64,000 nucleotides of DNA. It comes from Rhodobiaceae bacterium. GTDB taxonomy: Bacteria; Pseudomonadota; Alphaproteobacteria; Rhizobiales; Tepidamorphaceae. The position numbers and the translations under genes were made by a program. The notes under the pieces were generated by a model. It was not told where the DNA came from. It did no database searches and saw only the letters and a program-made list of their open reading frames with translations. Shown here in pieces: positions 1 through 8,353 of the stretch (position 1 is its first letter; the number at the start of each line of letters is the position of its first letter). The stretch spans positions 206,996 through 270,995 of the forward strand of contig JACKJP010000006.1 of the NCBI GenBank assembly GCA_020637895.1, given 5' to 3'.

Positions 1-891
1 CTGATCTTGCGCGTTAAGGCTCCTGGTGCTTGCTGCGATACGCACATTCCGAGCGAGTACCAGGCGATGAAAGCCGTGGAGGGGTTTCTGCCGATCCCGG
101 AACCGCTCTGGCTGATCCGGGATAGCACCTATTTCGGTGGTGCCGCCCTAATATGCCGCTTCCTGGAGGGCGTTCAGGCGCCACCAAGCGAAAGCTTGAA
201 AGCAAGTGCCATGGGAGCTGTCTTCGGAGACGAATTGCGCCGCGAGCTGGCACCTCAATTTATCGAGTACGAGGCCAAGCTCCATTCCTTCGATTGGGCG
301 CGTTCCAATCTGACTGAGTTTGCGAAGCCCCGCCCGGGTACCACAGACGCAATAGACTGGCGGTTGGCATTCTGGGACCGGGTCTGGGAACAAGATCTTA
401 TTGAGGAACATCCAACGATGATCCTCTCGCGCGAATGGCTCGAAAAGCATAAGCCTGTCGCCGACCATATATCGTTGCTGCACGGAGACTTCCGAAACGG
501 CAATTTCCTATACGACCAGGAGACCTCAAGAATAACGGGGATTCTGGACTGGGAACTCTGTTCACTCGGGGATCGCCATTGCGACCTTGGTTACACGATG
601 CTGCCCGCCTGGGGGCATGATGATGCCAATGGTGAATTCCTGAATGCGGGTCTGGCAACGCTGGCTGAGTTCACGCGAATATATGAGCGGCAGTCAGGCC
701 TGAAAATCGATCCAGAACGGCTTCACTACTACATCATCTTCAACATCTGGTGGTCGGCGGTCGCGCTTTTGGGGACAGCGCTGACCCATGCTGCGGCCCG
801 CAGAACCCAAATGGATGTTCTGTATAACCTGATTTCCGGCAAGGGCGGCTATGACATCTGCGATCTCAATCGCATGATCGTGGAGAACTAA
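1..891 (+). CDS. Phosphotransferase family protein (APH-like), 5' end cut by window
   Basis: Aminoglycoside-phosphotransferase/choline-kinase-fold protein of the group usually found with acyl-CoA dehydrogenases; its substrate is unknown. The reading frame is open to base 1, and the first visible residues (LILRVKAPG) correspond to the beta strand carrying the ATP-binding region, so roughly 45-50 N-terminal residues probably lie outside the window. The Brenner motif HGDFRNGN (bases about 481-504) and the metal-binding segment ILDWELCSLGD (about 541-573) are intact, so the visible part looks functional. The stop is two bases before the next ATG, suggesting an operon with it. G+C is visibly lower than in the genes beyond 3.6 kb. 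Confidence 0.82.
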   Translation: MILRVKAPGACCDTHIPSEYQAMKAVEGFLPIPEPLWLIRDSTYFGGAALICRFLEGVQAPPSESLKASAMGAVFGDELRRELAPQFIEYEAKLHSFDWARSNLTEFAKPRPGTTDAIDWRLAFWDRVWEQDLIEEHPTMILSREWLEKHKPVADHISLLHGDFRNGNFLYDQETSRITGILDWELCSLGDRHCDLGYTMLPAWGHDDANGEFLNAGLATLAEFTRIYERQSGLKIDPERLHYYIIFNIWWSAVALLGTALTHAAARRTQMDVLYNLISGKGGYDICDLNRMIVEN

Positions 892-893
892 GG

Positions 894-1424
894 ATGCTAC
901 CCAGCGTTGCGCAACAGATTTCGGCAATAAAAAGCCGGTTTGAAGAAACAATCATCCCGGAAATTCCCGAGCAGGCGAAATTCGCGCGGGATCAAGCCCA
1001 ATTTATCCTGGTGACCCTGTCCTGGTTGTTGGAAGTCCATGAGCACCAGTACCGCTTTGAGGTCGTTGAAAATCACCAGTATCGCTCCGGAGTGGCGGAC
1101 CTGGTCGCAATCGCTCAGGGCTCGGCGGGAATGTCGGACCTGTTGCGTGAGGTGAGCGCGCTGCTGGCTTCACCAGCGCCGAAAGCGACTGAAGCGATGA
1201 TTCCATTGTCCACTCTTGAAGGACAAAACCGCAGCCTGAAAGGCTTTGTCGCTCGGCTCTACAAAGCCATTCCTGAAGAAGCGCCGGAAAAGGCGGAGCA
1301 AGCAAGGCACGTGCTGAAGAGACTTTCGCTTCAGCAAGGCGAGCGAGATCGCGCCTTCTATCGAAGAACTGGGTATGTCGAAGGGCCGGATTCACTTGGA
1401 GACCTCCTTTATCGGTCTGAATGA
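894..1424 (+). CDS. DUF6285-like protein of unknown function
   Basis: A 176-residue, mostly helical cytoplasmic protein without signal peptide or membrane segment. Its position directly after an acyl-CoA-dehydrogenase-type phosphotransferase is where DUF6285 proteins usually sit, and the N-terminus (a short helix followed by EETIIPEIPEQ) resembles that family; I make the family call on context and this resemblance only. It starts two bases after the phosphotransferase stop, so the two are probably cotranscribed. The longest reading frame of the next gene would overlap its end by four bases, but that gene most likely starts about 75 bases later. Function unknown. Confidence 0.65.
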   Translation: MLPSVAQQISAIKSRFEETIIPEIPEQAKFARDQAQFILVTLSWLLEVHEHQYRFEVVENHQYRSGVADLVAIAQGSAGMSDLLREVSALLASPAPKATEAMIPLSTLEGQNRSLKGFVARLYKAIPEEAPEKAEQARHVLKRLSLQQGERDRAFYRRTGYVEGPDSLGDLLYRSE

Positions 1425-1501
1425 ATCTGCCTGCAATCTTGCGCTTTCGTAAGCGCTATTTCGTCGTCCGAAAAATGGATGGCAAACTCGGGGAGGAAAT
1501 G

Positions 1502-2557
1502 ATGAGAATTCTCTTGGCATTGTGCGCGTTGATATTGGGAATGACGCCGATATCCGGTTGGGCGGCAGACTTTACTATTCGTCTCTCGCAGTTTCATTCG
1601 TCTGAGTCTGCGCAATACAAAGAGGTGACGCTGCCACTGAAGGAGTTTATTGAAAAGGAAAGTGGCGGTCGAATTGCTGTGGAGACCTTTCCAAACGGTG
1701 TGCTTCACGGCCCGGCGGATGGCTTCAAGGCACTGATTACCGACGTCACGGACATTACACCGGCCTATCCTTTGTTCACCCGCACAAGTTTCCACTTGTC
1801 GCACGGGTTTTTCCTACCGAACGCATTTCAAACTGCGTATGCGAACAATCAGATTGCAGCCGAGTTGTACGACGATTATCTGCGGCCTGAGTATGGAGCG
1901 CTTGGTGTAGAAGTTTTCTTCCATGCCACGAGCGCCCCCTATGCGCTCCTGACCAAGACAGAAGTGAAAAGCCTGGAGGACCTGAAAGGGCTCAAGATTC
2001 GCGGGGCGGGTGGACCGGTAAACAAGATGGTCGAAGCGTTGGGTGCGATTCCGGTCACTACCGCTTCGACTGAAATCCTGACAGCTTTTCAGCAGGGAGT
2101 TGTCGATGGCGTTTTGGTTCCCGCGGAAAGCTGGCTGACTTACAATCTCGACGAGGTAGCAAAATATATCGTGCTTGTTGATTTTGGCCGGGCTGGCGAC
2201 ATCCCGTTCGCAATCAACCCGAAGCTATATGAGAAATTGCCGCCGGATCTGGTGGACGTCATGAAGCGCGCCGGTCGCTACGGGAGCTTGCTTCAGGCCG
2301 ATTTCGTGGAAAGCAACATTGCGCGCGGGATGGAGGCCATGAAGGCCAAAGGAGCCAAAGTGGTTGAGTTGAGCGCGGAGGACATCGCCGCGCTCGACAC
2401 GGCGAAGGCAAAACTCTGGACTGAGTTCGAGCAGGAACACAACAAGGCCGGATATCCTGCAACTGAATTCATTGCGAAGATGAAGACCCTTTCATCTGAA
2501 TTCGGTGCCATGACTCACGACCAGATGATTGCGCGTCAGAACGAGCTCAACAAATAA
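1502..2557 (+). CDS. TRAP transporter solute-binding protein (DctP family)
   Basis: Periplasmic substrate-binding subunit of a tripartite ATP-independent transporter, which captures organic acids or related solutes for a DctQ/DctM permease. The start at 1502 gives a clean signal peptide (MRILLALCALILGMTPISGWA, cut before ADF) and follows a GGGAGG box at 1491-1496 with 5-base spacing; an ATG at 1499 and a longer frame from 1421 are less likely. The mature part shows family features such as KSLEDLKGLKIRGAGG and the ligand-region stretch TAFQQGVVDGVLVPAES. At 351 residues it has full length. No DctQ or DctM gene follows in this window, which is unusual because these subunits are normally adjacent. 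Confidence 0.88.
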   Translation: MRILLALCALILGMTPISGWAADFTIRLSQFHSSESAQYKEVTLPLKEFIEKESGGRIAVETFPNGVLHGPADGFKALITDVTDITPAYPLFTRTSFHLSHGFFLPNAFQTAYANNQIAAELYDDYLRPEYGALGVEVFFHATSAPYALLTKTEVKSLEDLKGLKIRGAGGPVNKMVEALGAIPVTTASTEILTAFQQGVVDGVLVPAESWLTYNLDEVAKYIVLVDFGRAGDIPFAINPKLYEKLPPDLVDVMKRAGRYGSLLQADFVESNIARGMEAMKAKGAKVVELSAEDIAALDTAKAKLWTEFEQEHNKAGYPATEFIAKMKTLSSEFGAMTHDQMIARQNELNK

Positions 2558-2568
2558 TTGCGCGGATC

Positions 2569-2598
2569 TGCCTCGGAGACGTATTTGTTTCCGAGGCA
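2569..2598 (+). terminator. Stem-loop after the TRAP binding-protein gene
   Basis: Perfect 9-bp inverted repeat, TGCCTCGGA at 2569-2577 and TCCGAGGCA at 2590-2598, with a 12-base loop, beginning 11 bases after the stop codon at 2557. There is no T-run after it, so it may be a weak terminator or an mRNA-stabilising hairpin. Confidence 0.5.
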
Positions 2599-3170
2599 GG
2601 CACTCCATGAGTGGGCCTCGGGTCGCTTGCGCATATTGTCTCCCTATTGGCGTCTCTTGCTGCGGGCTTCATAAGACGCGCCAATTGGAACACACAAGGT
2701 GCCTTCACAGAAATGCTGGACTGCAGACGGTTTTGTTCTCAGTGCATTGAAATAAATAATGAATTTTTCACCCCTTACCAAGATGCAATTTCCCTCCGAA
2801 GTCTCGCCAAGGGCACCAGCAATCGATTCAGCTTGAAACAGGCTGACGGAACCTGTCCGTCTGCCAGACGCCATAGACGGCACGCAAATACTGGTGCCCT
2901 GCGACACGCTTTGCTGGGTAAGATGCGGACATGCTGCCGCCGGCCGGATTGTGCTCGCCGGTGCATCGAGACCGTCAGATTCAAATGTCTGGTGGGCAGG
3001 ATTTCGATGCGGTATTATTCGGACGGTGTTTGATGACTATAGGCAGCTGTTTCTCGCAGGTCAGATCTACGTCCGGCGCCTCATTCCGACATTGATGCAG
3101 AAATATTGAGTTCAAGGCGCACAATAGCGTCGACCTGACCCCAGAGAACGAGCAATTCGGGGGTAGTGGG
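2599..3170. other. About 570 bases without a recognisable gene
   Basis: No frame here has the composition or motifs of a real gene. A frame starting with GTG at 2611 begins with a hydrophobic stretch (GLGSLAHIVSLLASLAAGF) that could be the start of a small membrane protein such as a decayed DctQ, but it then turns into non-protein-like sequence rich in C and R. Base composition is lower in G+C than the core genome. It is best read as degraded or non-coding accessory DNA. Confidence 0.5.
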
Positions 3171-3515
3171 ATGCTCAAGTTGATGGCATGCGCCGTGGCG
3201 CTTGCGATAGCGATGTGTGCTTCTGCAAAAGCTGAAAGGATTTGCGACATAAGGAGCCGTAAAATCGATGACGGCGACTTGATCACCATTACGGGACGTA
3301 TCGTAACCGCGCCGTCTGGACGCAATAATAGCGGTAATTACGAGTATGAGATCAAGGATGCCTGCGGACTAGCCGTCGTCACCAGTAAGACGCGTATCCA
3401 GTGCAAGGGTACTGTTGTCATTAGCGGCAAGTACGACGATGACCTAAGCGACTGGCTGGAAATGTTTGAAGAGGGCGATGTCGCACTCGATCTGATCCAG
3501 GCGAAATGCAAATGA
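3171..3515 (+). CDS. Small secreted protein of unknown function
   Basis: A 114-residue protein with a clear signal peptide (hydrophobic LMACAVALAIAMCASAKA, cut near residue 21). The mature part is short, has four cysteines (one just after the signal peptide, the others spread along the chain) and beta-strand patterns such as DLITITGRIV and GTVVISGKY that suggest a small beta-barrel or OB-like fold; this is inference. I do not recognise the family. It is isolated between a gene-free stretch and a convergent SDR gene, and it shares the lower G+C of the first 3.6 kb. Coding potential is supported by the signal peptide and by the ATG following a purine-rich stretch. Confidence 0.6.
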   Translation: MLKLMACAVALAIAMCASAKAERICDIRSRKIDDGDLITITGRIVTAPSGRNNSGNYEYEIKDACGLAVVTSKTRIQCKGTVVISGKYDDDLSDWLEMFEEGDVALDLIQAKCK

Positions 3516-3553
3516 AAGTGGGAGCCCGCTATACAAGCGACGATGTTGGTAGT

Positions 3554-3583
3554 TCTCGCAGGCGAATATATCCGCATGCGAGA
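3554..3583. terminator. Hairpin between convergent genes
   Basis: TCTCGCA at 3554-3560 pairs with TGCGAGA at 3577-3583, and after one mismatch GCG/CGC extends the stem inward, leaving an eight-base AT-rich loop. It lies between the stop of the secreted protein (3515) and the stop of the convergent SDR gene (3603). This is a plausible bidirectional transcription stop, though it lacks a T-run. Confidence 0.42.
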
Positions 3584-3602
3584 TTGCCCGTACGTCGCGA
3601 CG

Positions 3603-4883
3603 TCAACGTCGATCCGCGATTGCACCGTGCACCAGAACGAGCGCCATGAAGGCGAAATTCTTTAACAGCGATCCAAGTGGGTCGAGCCACAGATGCGGCA
3701 GGGCAATGCCGATGAGCGCTGTATAGGCGCTGACAACCGCCAACTGTAGCGGCGTGGACCAGCGCCCCTTCCTGTCGAAAACCATCAGAGCCGCGACAAC
3801 GAAGTCGATCGCGCTGCCTGCGATCTGCAGCGGCAATATCCAGCTCTCGGGCAGAGACAGGGCGCTCGCAAGTTCACGCGTATAGGCCGCGCCGAAAAAC
3901 AGCCCCAGCAGTGCCGATGCAATCCATGTCAGCGCGAGCACAGCCGTCAGCAATGCGGGCAGGAAGAAAAGGCGGGCATGCCATCGGTCCTGGACGCTGG
4001 CGGGACGGGCATGCAGTGCGTCGTCGAGCGAACGCGGCGAAAAGCCGATTGCAGTCGCAAAGGACTGGCCGTCACCCGCGTTGCCGGCGACCAGCTGTTT
4101 GAGGCTATTTGTCGAGACAGGCCCATTGCCGAAAACATCGCCGAGCCGGGCCACCAGGTTCATCACGAGCATTGGAACAGAGACAAAACGCGCATGACCG
4201 AATCCCAGCCACCTGCGGTATTTGTCGAGCAGCGCCGCAAGCGTGAGTGTCCGGGGGCCGACGGGTTCGAGCTCTGCCGCCGCTAAGGCATCGTCTTCGC
4301 AGGCGATGCGTATCGCGCGCGCAAGGTCATCTACATGAACCGGCGAGAACAGCTGGTCGCCCGCACCGGGAACGGGCACGCGCCAGGGCAGTGCCGCCAT
4401 TCCGCGCAGGAGGGATGTGCCGCCATAGCTGCCGTCGCCATAGACCAGTGACGGACGCAGGATGGTCCATTGTACGTCAGCGGCGCGCAGCGCAGCTTCG
4501 CCCTGAAGCTTGGTGCGCGCGTAGTCCGTTTCGACATCCGGACGCGCGCTGATGGCAGACAAAAGGACAACGCGTTTCACGCCGGTCCTGCCGCACGCCG
4601 CGTAAAGTGCTTCCGGCATCGCTACATGGATCGCATGCATCGCGGGCCCGCGCAGCATGCCCGCCGCATTCACCACCACGTCGATCCCGGCCAGCCTTGG
4701 ATGCCAGTCGACCTCGCTGGTCATCCCGATCAGATCGAGTTCATGGATCCGAGCCTGCGGAAACGCAGAGCCAAGGCCATCGTCGCGCCGGACAATCGCA
4801 TCAACGCGATGGCCATGGCTCAACAGTTCTGCAAGCACGTGGCGGCCAATAAAACCGCCCGCACCAAGGAGAAGGATGTTCAT
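3603..4883 (-). CDS. SDR-family NAD(P)-binding protein with C-terminal DoxX-like membrane domain
   Basis: Atypical/extended short-chain dehydrogenase with an N-terminal Rossmann fold (residues about 1-290) fused to a four-helix DoxX-like membrane domain (about 300-426). The dinucleotide-binding motif LGAGGFIGRH is at the N-terminus, and TDYARTKLQGE resembles the YxxxK catalytic region. The start at 4883 is chosen because AGGAGG lies upstream at good spacing and the Rossmann strand begins immediately (MNILLLGAGG); a 19-residue longer frame is rejected. Substrate is unknown; proteins of this architecture are often annotated as NAD-dependent epimerases or complex-I-assembly-like SDRs. It ends convergently with the small secreted-protein gene. 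Confidence 0.85.
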   Translation of the reverse strand: MNILLLGAGGFIGRHVLAELLSHGHRVDAIVRRDDGLGSAFPQARIHELDLIGMTSEVDWHPRLAGIDVVVNAAGMLRGPAMHAIHVAMPEALYAACGRTGVKRVVLLSAISARPDVETDYARTKLQGEAALRAADVQWTILRPSLVYGDGSYGGTSLLRGMAALPWRVPVPGAGDQLFSPVHVDDLARAIRIACEDDALAAAELEPVGPRTLTLAALLDKYRRWLGFGHARFVSVPMLVMNLVARLGDVFGNGPVSTNSLKQLVAGNAGDGQSFATAIGFSPRSLDDALHARPASVQDRWHARLFFLPALLTAVLALTWIASALLGLFFGAAYTRELASALSLPESWILPLQIAGSAIDFVVAALMVFDRKGRWSTPLQLAVVSAYTALIGIALPHLWLDPLGSLLKNFAFMALVLVHGAIADRR

Positions 4884-5005
4884 AGACCGCTTCCTCCTGG
4901 ACCCATATCCTCTTGCCTTGGGACATCGCGTTCGCCTCACCCGTTAAACATAAGTCAATATGCCGCTGATAGGGTTTGCAGGTTGTGTAAGGCGTAGACG
5001 GTGAC

Positions 5006-6733
5006 TTGCGTTTGAAGTCTGGCGAAAAAAACAAGCTGACGCTGGCCGAATTCAGGCTGGCCCTCAATGCAACGGCGAACAGCCCCCTTTGCCGGCGGGC
5101 GGCGCTGGCCATTTTCGTTTGCATGCTTGCCATCAATGTCGTGCTGCTGGTGCCGCTCTATCTGAATTTCAAACAGGAACATAACGCCAATATCGTAACC
5201 CAGGCGCGCAACTACCTTTCGTCCGTGGTCGATGTCGGACGGCTTCCGTCCATAGATGTCATGGTCACGCGTGGAGAGGCGCTGTCGCGGTCGTCGGATC
5301 TCGTTGGCGGGATGTTCCTCAACTCGGCCGGGGACGTGAAGGGCGTTTTCGGCCAGCGGCCGACACTCAAGTGGATAGATATTGCGGCCTCCGCAAATCC
5401 CGACGCCGTCCAGGTCATCACCGACGGGCGCTACCATGAATTCTACCTGTCGCCTGCGCGATCCGGCATCAATATGGGCGCCATCATTCGCTATGACGGG
5501 TCCAATCTGTGGCGTCTGGTTCAGGTTCGGCTCGTCACCTTCGTCATTCTCGGGCTGCTCGGCACGATCGCCATCACCGTCGTCACGATGGTTATCGTCG
5601 CCGCGATGGTCATGTATCCGATCCAGCGCATGCGGGACACGATCGAGTTCGCGCTCAACCAGCCGGCCAAGGCCCGCAAGAATCTGAGCCGGTTCGATGC
5701 GCGGGACGAGGTCGGCGCCATGTCGCGCGCGCTCGACCGATTGCTGACGCTTCTGAGCGAGGCCCATGGCGGGAACGTCCTGACACCCTCCGCAGTGCTG
5801 GAACATATTCCAAATCCGGTCATTACATTCGACGAGCATGACCAGGTTACCAATGCCAACAGGGCGGCGCTGGATATTTTCGGCGCCGAACTTGTCGCCG
5901 ATCTCAATTCGCTCGACTGGTCGCAGCAGGTGCTGATCGCGGGCGAGCCGGTTTCTCTGGAAGACCTGATGTCCGACGGCCAGTTCCAGGGCGCCGGCGA
6001 GTTGATAACGCCTTCGGGCACCATCGCCTGCCTCATCGGCGGCAACCGCATGGCCGCCGAAGATGATGGCCCGAAAGGCCGATGCCTGATCTTTACCGTG
6101 GCAGATGAGCTGCTCGAGGACATGCGCCGCGAGCACAGGCTTCGCGTCGATCTGGAGCGGCGTGCCGGCTCGCTGAAGCGGCGCAACGAATCGCTGCGCC
6201 AGATGCTCGAGGCATGCATCACGCTCATTACCGGCGGCGGCGAACCGGCGTCCCTCATCAGCACCAATCCGGAACGCTGCATTTCCGGCTGGCTGGAGAA
6301 TGGCGGCGCCGGAAATTCCGTGGTGACGGCCGTCGATTACACGTCATTGCCGCCCATTCTCAGCGACCCACAGGACGCCAGACGGATTTTCGAGTGGGCT
6401 CTGACGACGCTGTCTCTGCGCAGCCGCGCCAGCGAGACCAGGCTCGCGCTGGAGGTAAAGGTAGTTGGCGAGGACCGGGCCGAGTTCACATTCCGCGAGC
6501 CCGAAGACCTGAAGCAGGACACCGGCGAGGCTGCGCTCATCGATGCCGATGCCGATGTTACCGTGCTGCTGGGGGCCGTGGGCCGTCTTGTCGCCCGGCA
6601 AAAGGGGCGCATGATCGATGCTGGTGGCGAGCGCGAGGGAAATCGCATCGTCTTCCAGTTGCCCATCGACGTTGCCGGCATGGTCATCAAGAAAGGCGAG
6701 AAAGAGCGCAAGGCGACGAAAAAAGCCGCCTGA
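5006..6733 (+). CDS. Membrane HAMP-PAS sensor with a degenerate histidine-kinase core (pseudokinase)
   Basis: A 575-residue inner-membrane sensor. TM1 is at about 31-53, a periplasmic region at about 55-172, TM2 at about 176-204, HAMP at about 203-255 and a PAS domain at about 262-350, followed by a charged coiled coil (about 370-410). Residues about 455-560 follow the outline of a HATPase domain, ending in VLLGAVGRLVARQKG and NRIVFQLPI, but the N-box asparagine is absent and FREPED stands where a DxGxG box is expected. No H-E-x-x-R-T/P phosphoacceptor box is seen. I infer a signalling pseudokinase or adaptor. The start is TTG at 5006. No response regulator is adjacent; a D,D-carboxypeptidase gene follows. 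Confidence 0.72.
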   Translation: MRLKSGEKNKLTLAEFRLALNATANSPLCRRAALAIFVCMLAINVVLLVPLYLNFKQEHNANIVTQARNYLSSVVDVGRLPSIDVMVTRGEALSRSSDLVGGMFLNSAGDVKGVFGQRPTLKWIDIAASANPDAVQVITDGRYHEFYLSPARSGINMGAIIRYDGSNLWRLVQVRLVTFVILGLLGTIAITVVTMVIVAAMVMYPIQRMRDTIEFALNQPAKARKNLSRFDARDEVGAMSRALDRLLTLLSEAHGGNVLTPSAVLEHIPNPVITFDEHDQVTNANRAALDIFGAELVADLNSLDWSQQVLIAGEPVSLEDLMSDGQFQGAGELITPSGTIACLIGGNRMAAEDDGPKGRCLIFTVADELLEDMRREHRLRVDLERRAGSLKRRNESLRQMLEACITLITGGGEPASLISTNPERCISGWLENGGAGNSVVTAVDYTSLPPILSDPQDARRIFEWALTTLSLRSRASETRLALEVKVVGEDRAEFTFREPEDLKQDTGEAALIDADADVTVLLGAVGRLVARQKGRMIDAGGEREGNRIVFQLPIDVAGMVIKKGEKERKATKKAA

Positions 6734-6823
6734 ACGACTTATGGGTCTTTTGCATCGCACGCCAAATCGCGCTAAGAAGATCCCATACTCAACCGTCTGA
6801 TCCCAAAAAGGCACCCAATCCGG

Positions 6824-7930
6824 ATGGCCGGCTTCCTGCGAGCATTCATCGTCTTTGCAACGCTTTGTGCGGCGGGCCCGGCATTCGCGCGGCCCGCGCT
6901 CGTCATCGATGCCGCGACCGGCGAAGTCCTCCATTCGCACGAGGCGACGCGCCTGTGGTACCCGGCTTCGATAACCAAGGTGATGACCACTTATGTGGCA
7001 TTGTCCGCGGTGCGGAGCGGGCGGATTTCCATGGACACGCAGTTGACCGTCACGCAGCGGGCGCTGAACGAGCCGCCCAGCAAGACCGGCATGCCCGTGG
7101 GCTCGACCCTCTCGCTGGAACAGGCGCTGCGCATCATCATGGTGAAGTCGGCCAATGATACGGCCGTCACCATTGCAGAGGGTGTCGGCGGCAGTGTGGA
7201 GAGCTTCGTTGCCGAAATGAACCGTACCGCCAGGGCCCTCGGCATGCGCGATACGAATTATGTCAATCCGAACGGTCTGCCGGATTCCGGTCAGATCACG
7301 ACGGCGCGCGATCAGGCACTACTGGCACAGGCCATATACCGCGATTTTCCGCGTTATACGTTCCTGTTCTCTCTCGACAACGTAAAGATCGGCGGACGTA
7401 CGTTCCGCAACCACAATTCGCTGATCGGCCGCTATCCCGGCGCCGACGGGCTGAAGACCGGCTTCATCTGCGATTCCGGGTTCAATCTGGTGGCAAGCGT
7501 TCAGCGAAACGGACGCCGGCTGATCGGTGTCGTATTCGGGGCGGAAAACACCAAGATCCGCGAGGATGTCATGGTGGCGTTGATCGAATCCGGCTTTGAC
7601 AATTCGGGCGGACTTCTTTTCAGGTCCCGCAAGGCAACGGCCGAGTCGCTGCCGAGCACCGGGCAGCCGCCCTTCGTCATGCGCGATCATGTCTGCGGTC
7701 CCAAGAAGCAGCGTACGGCTGTCAGCGGCGAAATCGCCTCGTGGGGCTTGAGCGCGCGGCAAACCGCCATCGCTTCGGTCGCCGATCCGGCCCGCCAGAT
7801 CGCCGCCAGCGGCGGCGGCGTCATCGGCAATCTTCTTTCTCGCGGTGAGGGTGACGACGATTCCGGCGCCGACAATCCAGTCCGCTATGGCGCCGTCCCC
7901 ATGCCCGAGCGCAATCCGCTCCGGCGTTAG
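6824..7930 (+). CDS. D-alanyl-D-alanine carboxypeptidase (PBP5/6/DacF family)
   Basis: Periplasmic serine D,D-carboxypeptidase that trims the terminal D-Ala from peptidoglycan stem peptides. A signal peptide (FIVFATLCAAGPAFA) precedes the mature start. All three active-site motifs are present: SxxK as SITK (S49), SxN as SAN (109-111) and KTG (211-213). The chain of 368 residues is of family size; the C-terminal third after about residue 260 is low-complexity and lacks an obvious amphipathic membrane anchor. It lies 90 bases after the sensor gene on the same strand and converges with the tusA-like gene. Confidence 0.92.
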   Translation: MAGFLRAFIVFATLCAAGPAFARPALVIDAATGEVLHSHEATRLWYPASITKVMTTYVALSAVRSGRISMDTQLTVTQRALNEPPSKTGMPVGSTLSLEQALRIIMVKSANDTAVTIAEGVGGSVESFVAEMNRTARALGMRDTNYVNPNGLPDSGQITTARDQALLAQAIYRDFPRYTFLFSLDNVKIGGRTFRNHNSLIGRYPGADGLKTGFICDSGFNLVASVQRNGRRLIGVVFGAENTKIREDVMVALIESGFDNSGGLLFRSRKATAESLPSTGQPPFVMRDHVCGPKKQRTAVSGEIASWGLSARQTAIASVADPARQIAASGGGVIGNLLSRGEGDDDSGADNPVRYGAVPMPERNPLRR

Positions 7931-7948
7931 ACAGTTCGTTCCCGAACG

Positions 7949-8182
7949 CTATTTCTTCCTGATCGTGAACGCATGAATGCCGTCGCGCTCGCGATAGTCG
8001 AGCAGCGCGTGGCCGCCCTCATTGCAGAAGTGGGGAAAGTCGATCTGCGCGGCAGGGTCCGTCGCCTCGGCCACGACGACGGCGCCCGAGGGCAATGCCA
8101 GCATGGCCTTGCGGGTGCGCAGGACCGGGAAGGGACATTTCAGTCCCCTCAGGTCGAGTACGAGGGCTGGTTCATCGGGCAT
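7949..8182 (-). CDS. TusA/SirA-family sulfur-carrier protein
   Basis: A small (77-residue) cytoplasmic protein of the TusA/YeeD/SirA family, carriers of persulfide sulfur. The diagnostic N-terminal CPxP motif is present as LRGLKCPFPVLRTRKAM, with the persulfide cysteine in it. The start at 8182 (MPDEPALVLDLRG) is chosen because it places CPxP at the family's usual distance from the N-terminus; a longer frame to 8287 encodes an unrelated basic extension. Which sulfur pathway it serves (tRNA thiolation, molybdenum cofactor, other) cannot be told from the neighbours: it lies alone between a PBP gene and an acyl-CoA synthetase gene. Confidence 0.85.
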   Translation of the reverse strand: MPDEPALVLDLRGLKCPFPVLRTRKAMLALPSGAVVVAEATDPAAQIDFPHFCNEGGHALLDYRERDGIHAFTIRKK

Positions 8183-8353
8183 GTGGGATACCGTTCGCGA
8201 AAGTCTAGGCGAAGCGGGGAAACTATTCCGGCGCGGGAGCGGCGGCAAGTCGAGCCCTCTTGCGGAAGCCCCGATTTCATCTGACACTGGTCAAACAGGG
8301 TGCCAGGTCCGATCCATCAAGAAGATCACCGTTACCGGCACGGGAGGACATGA

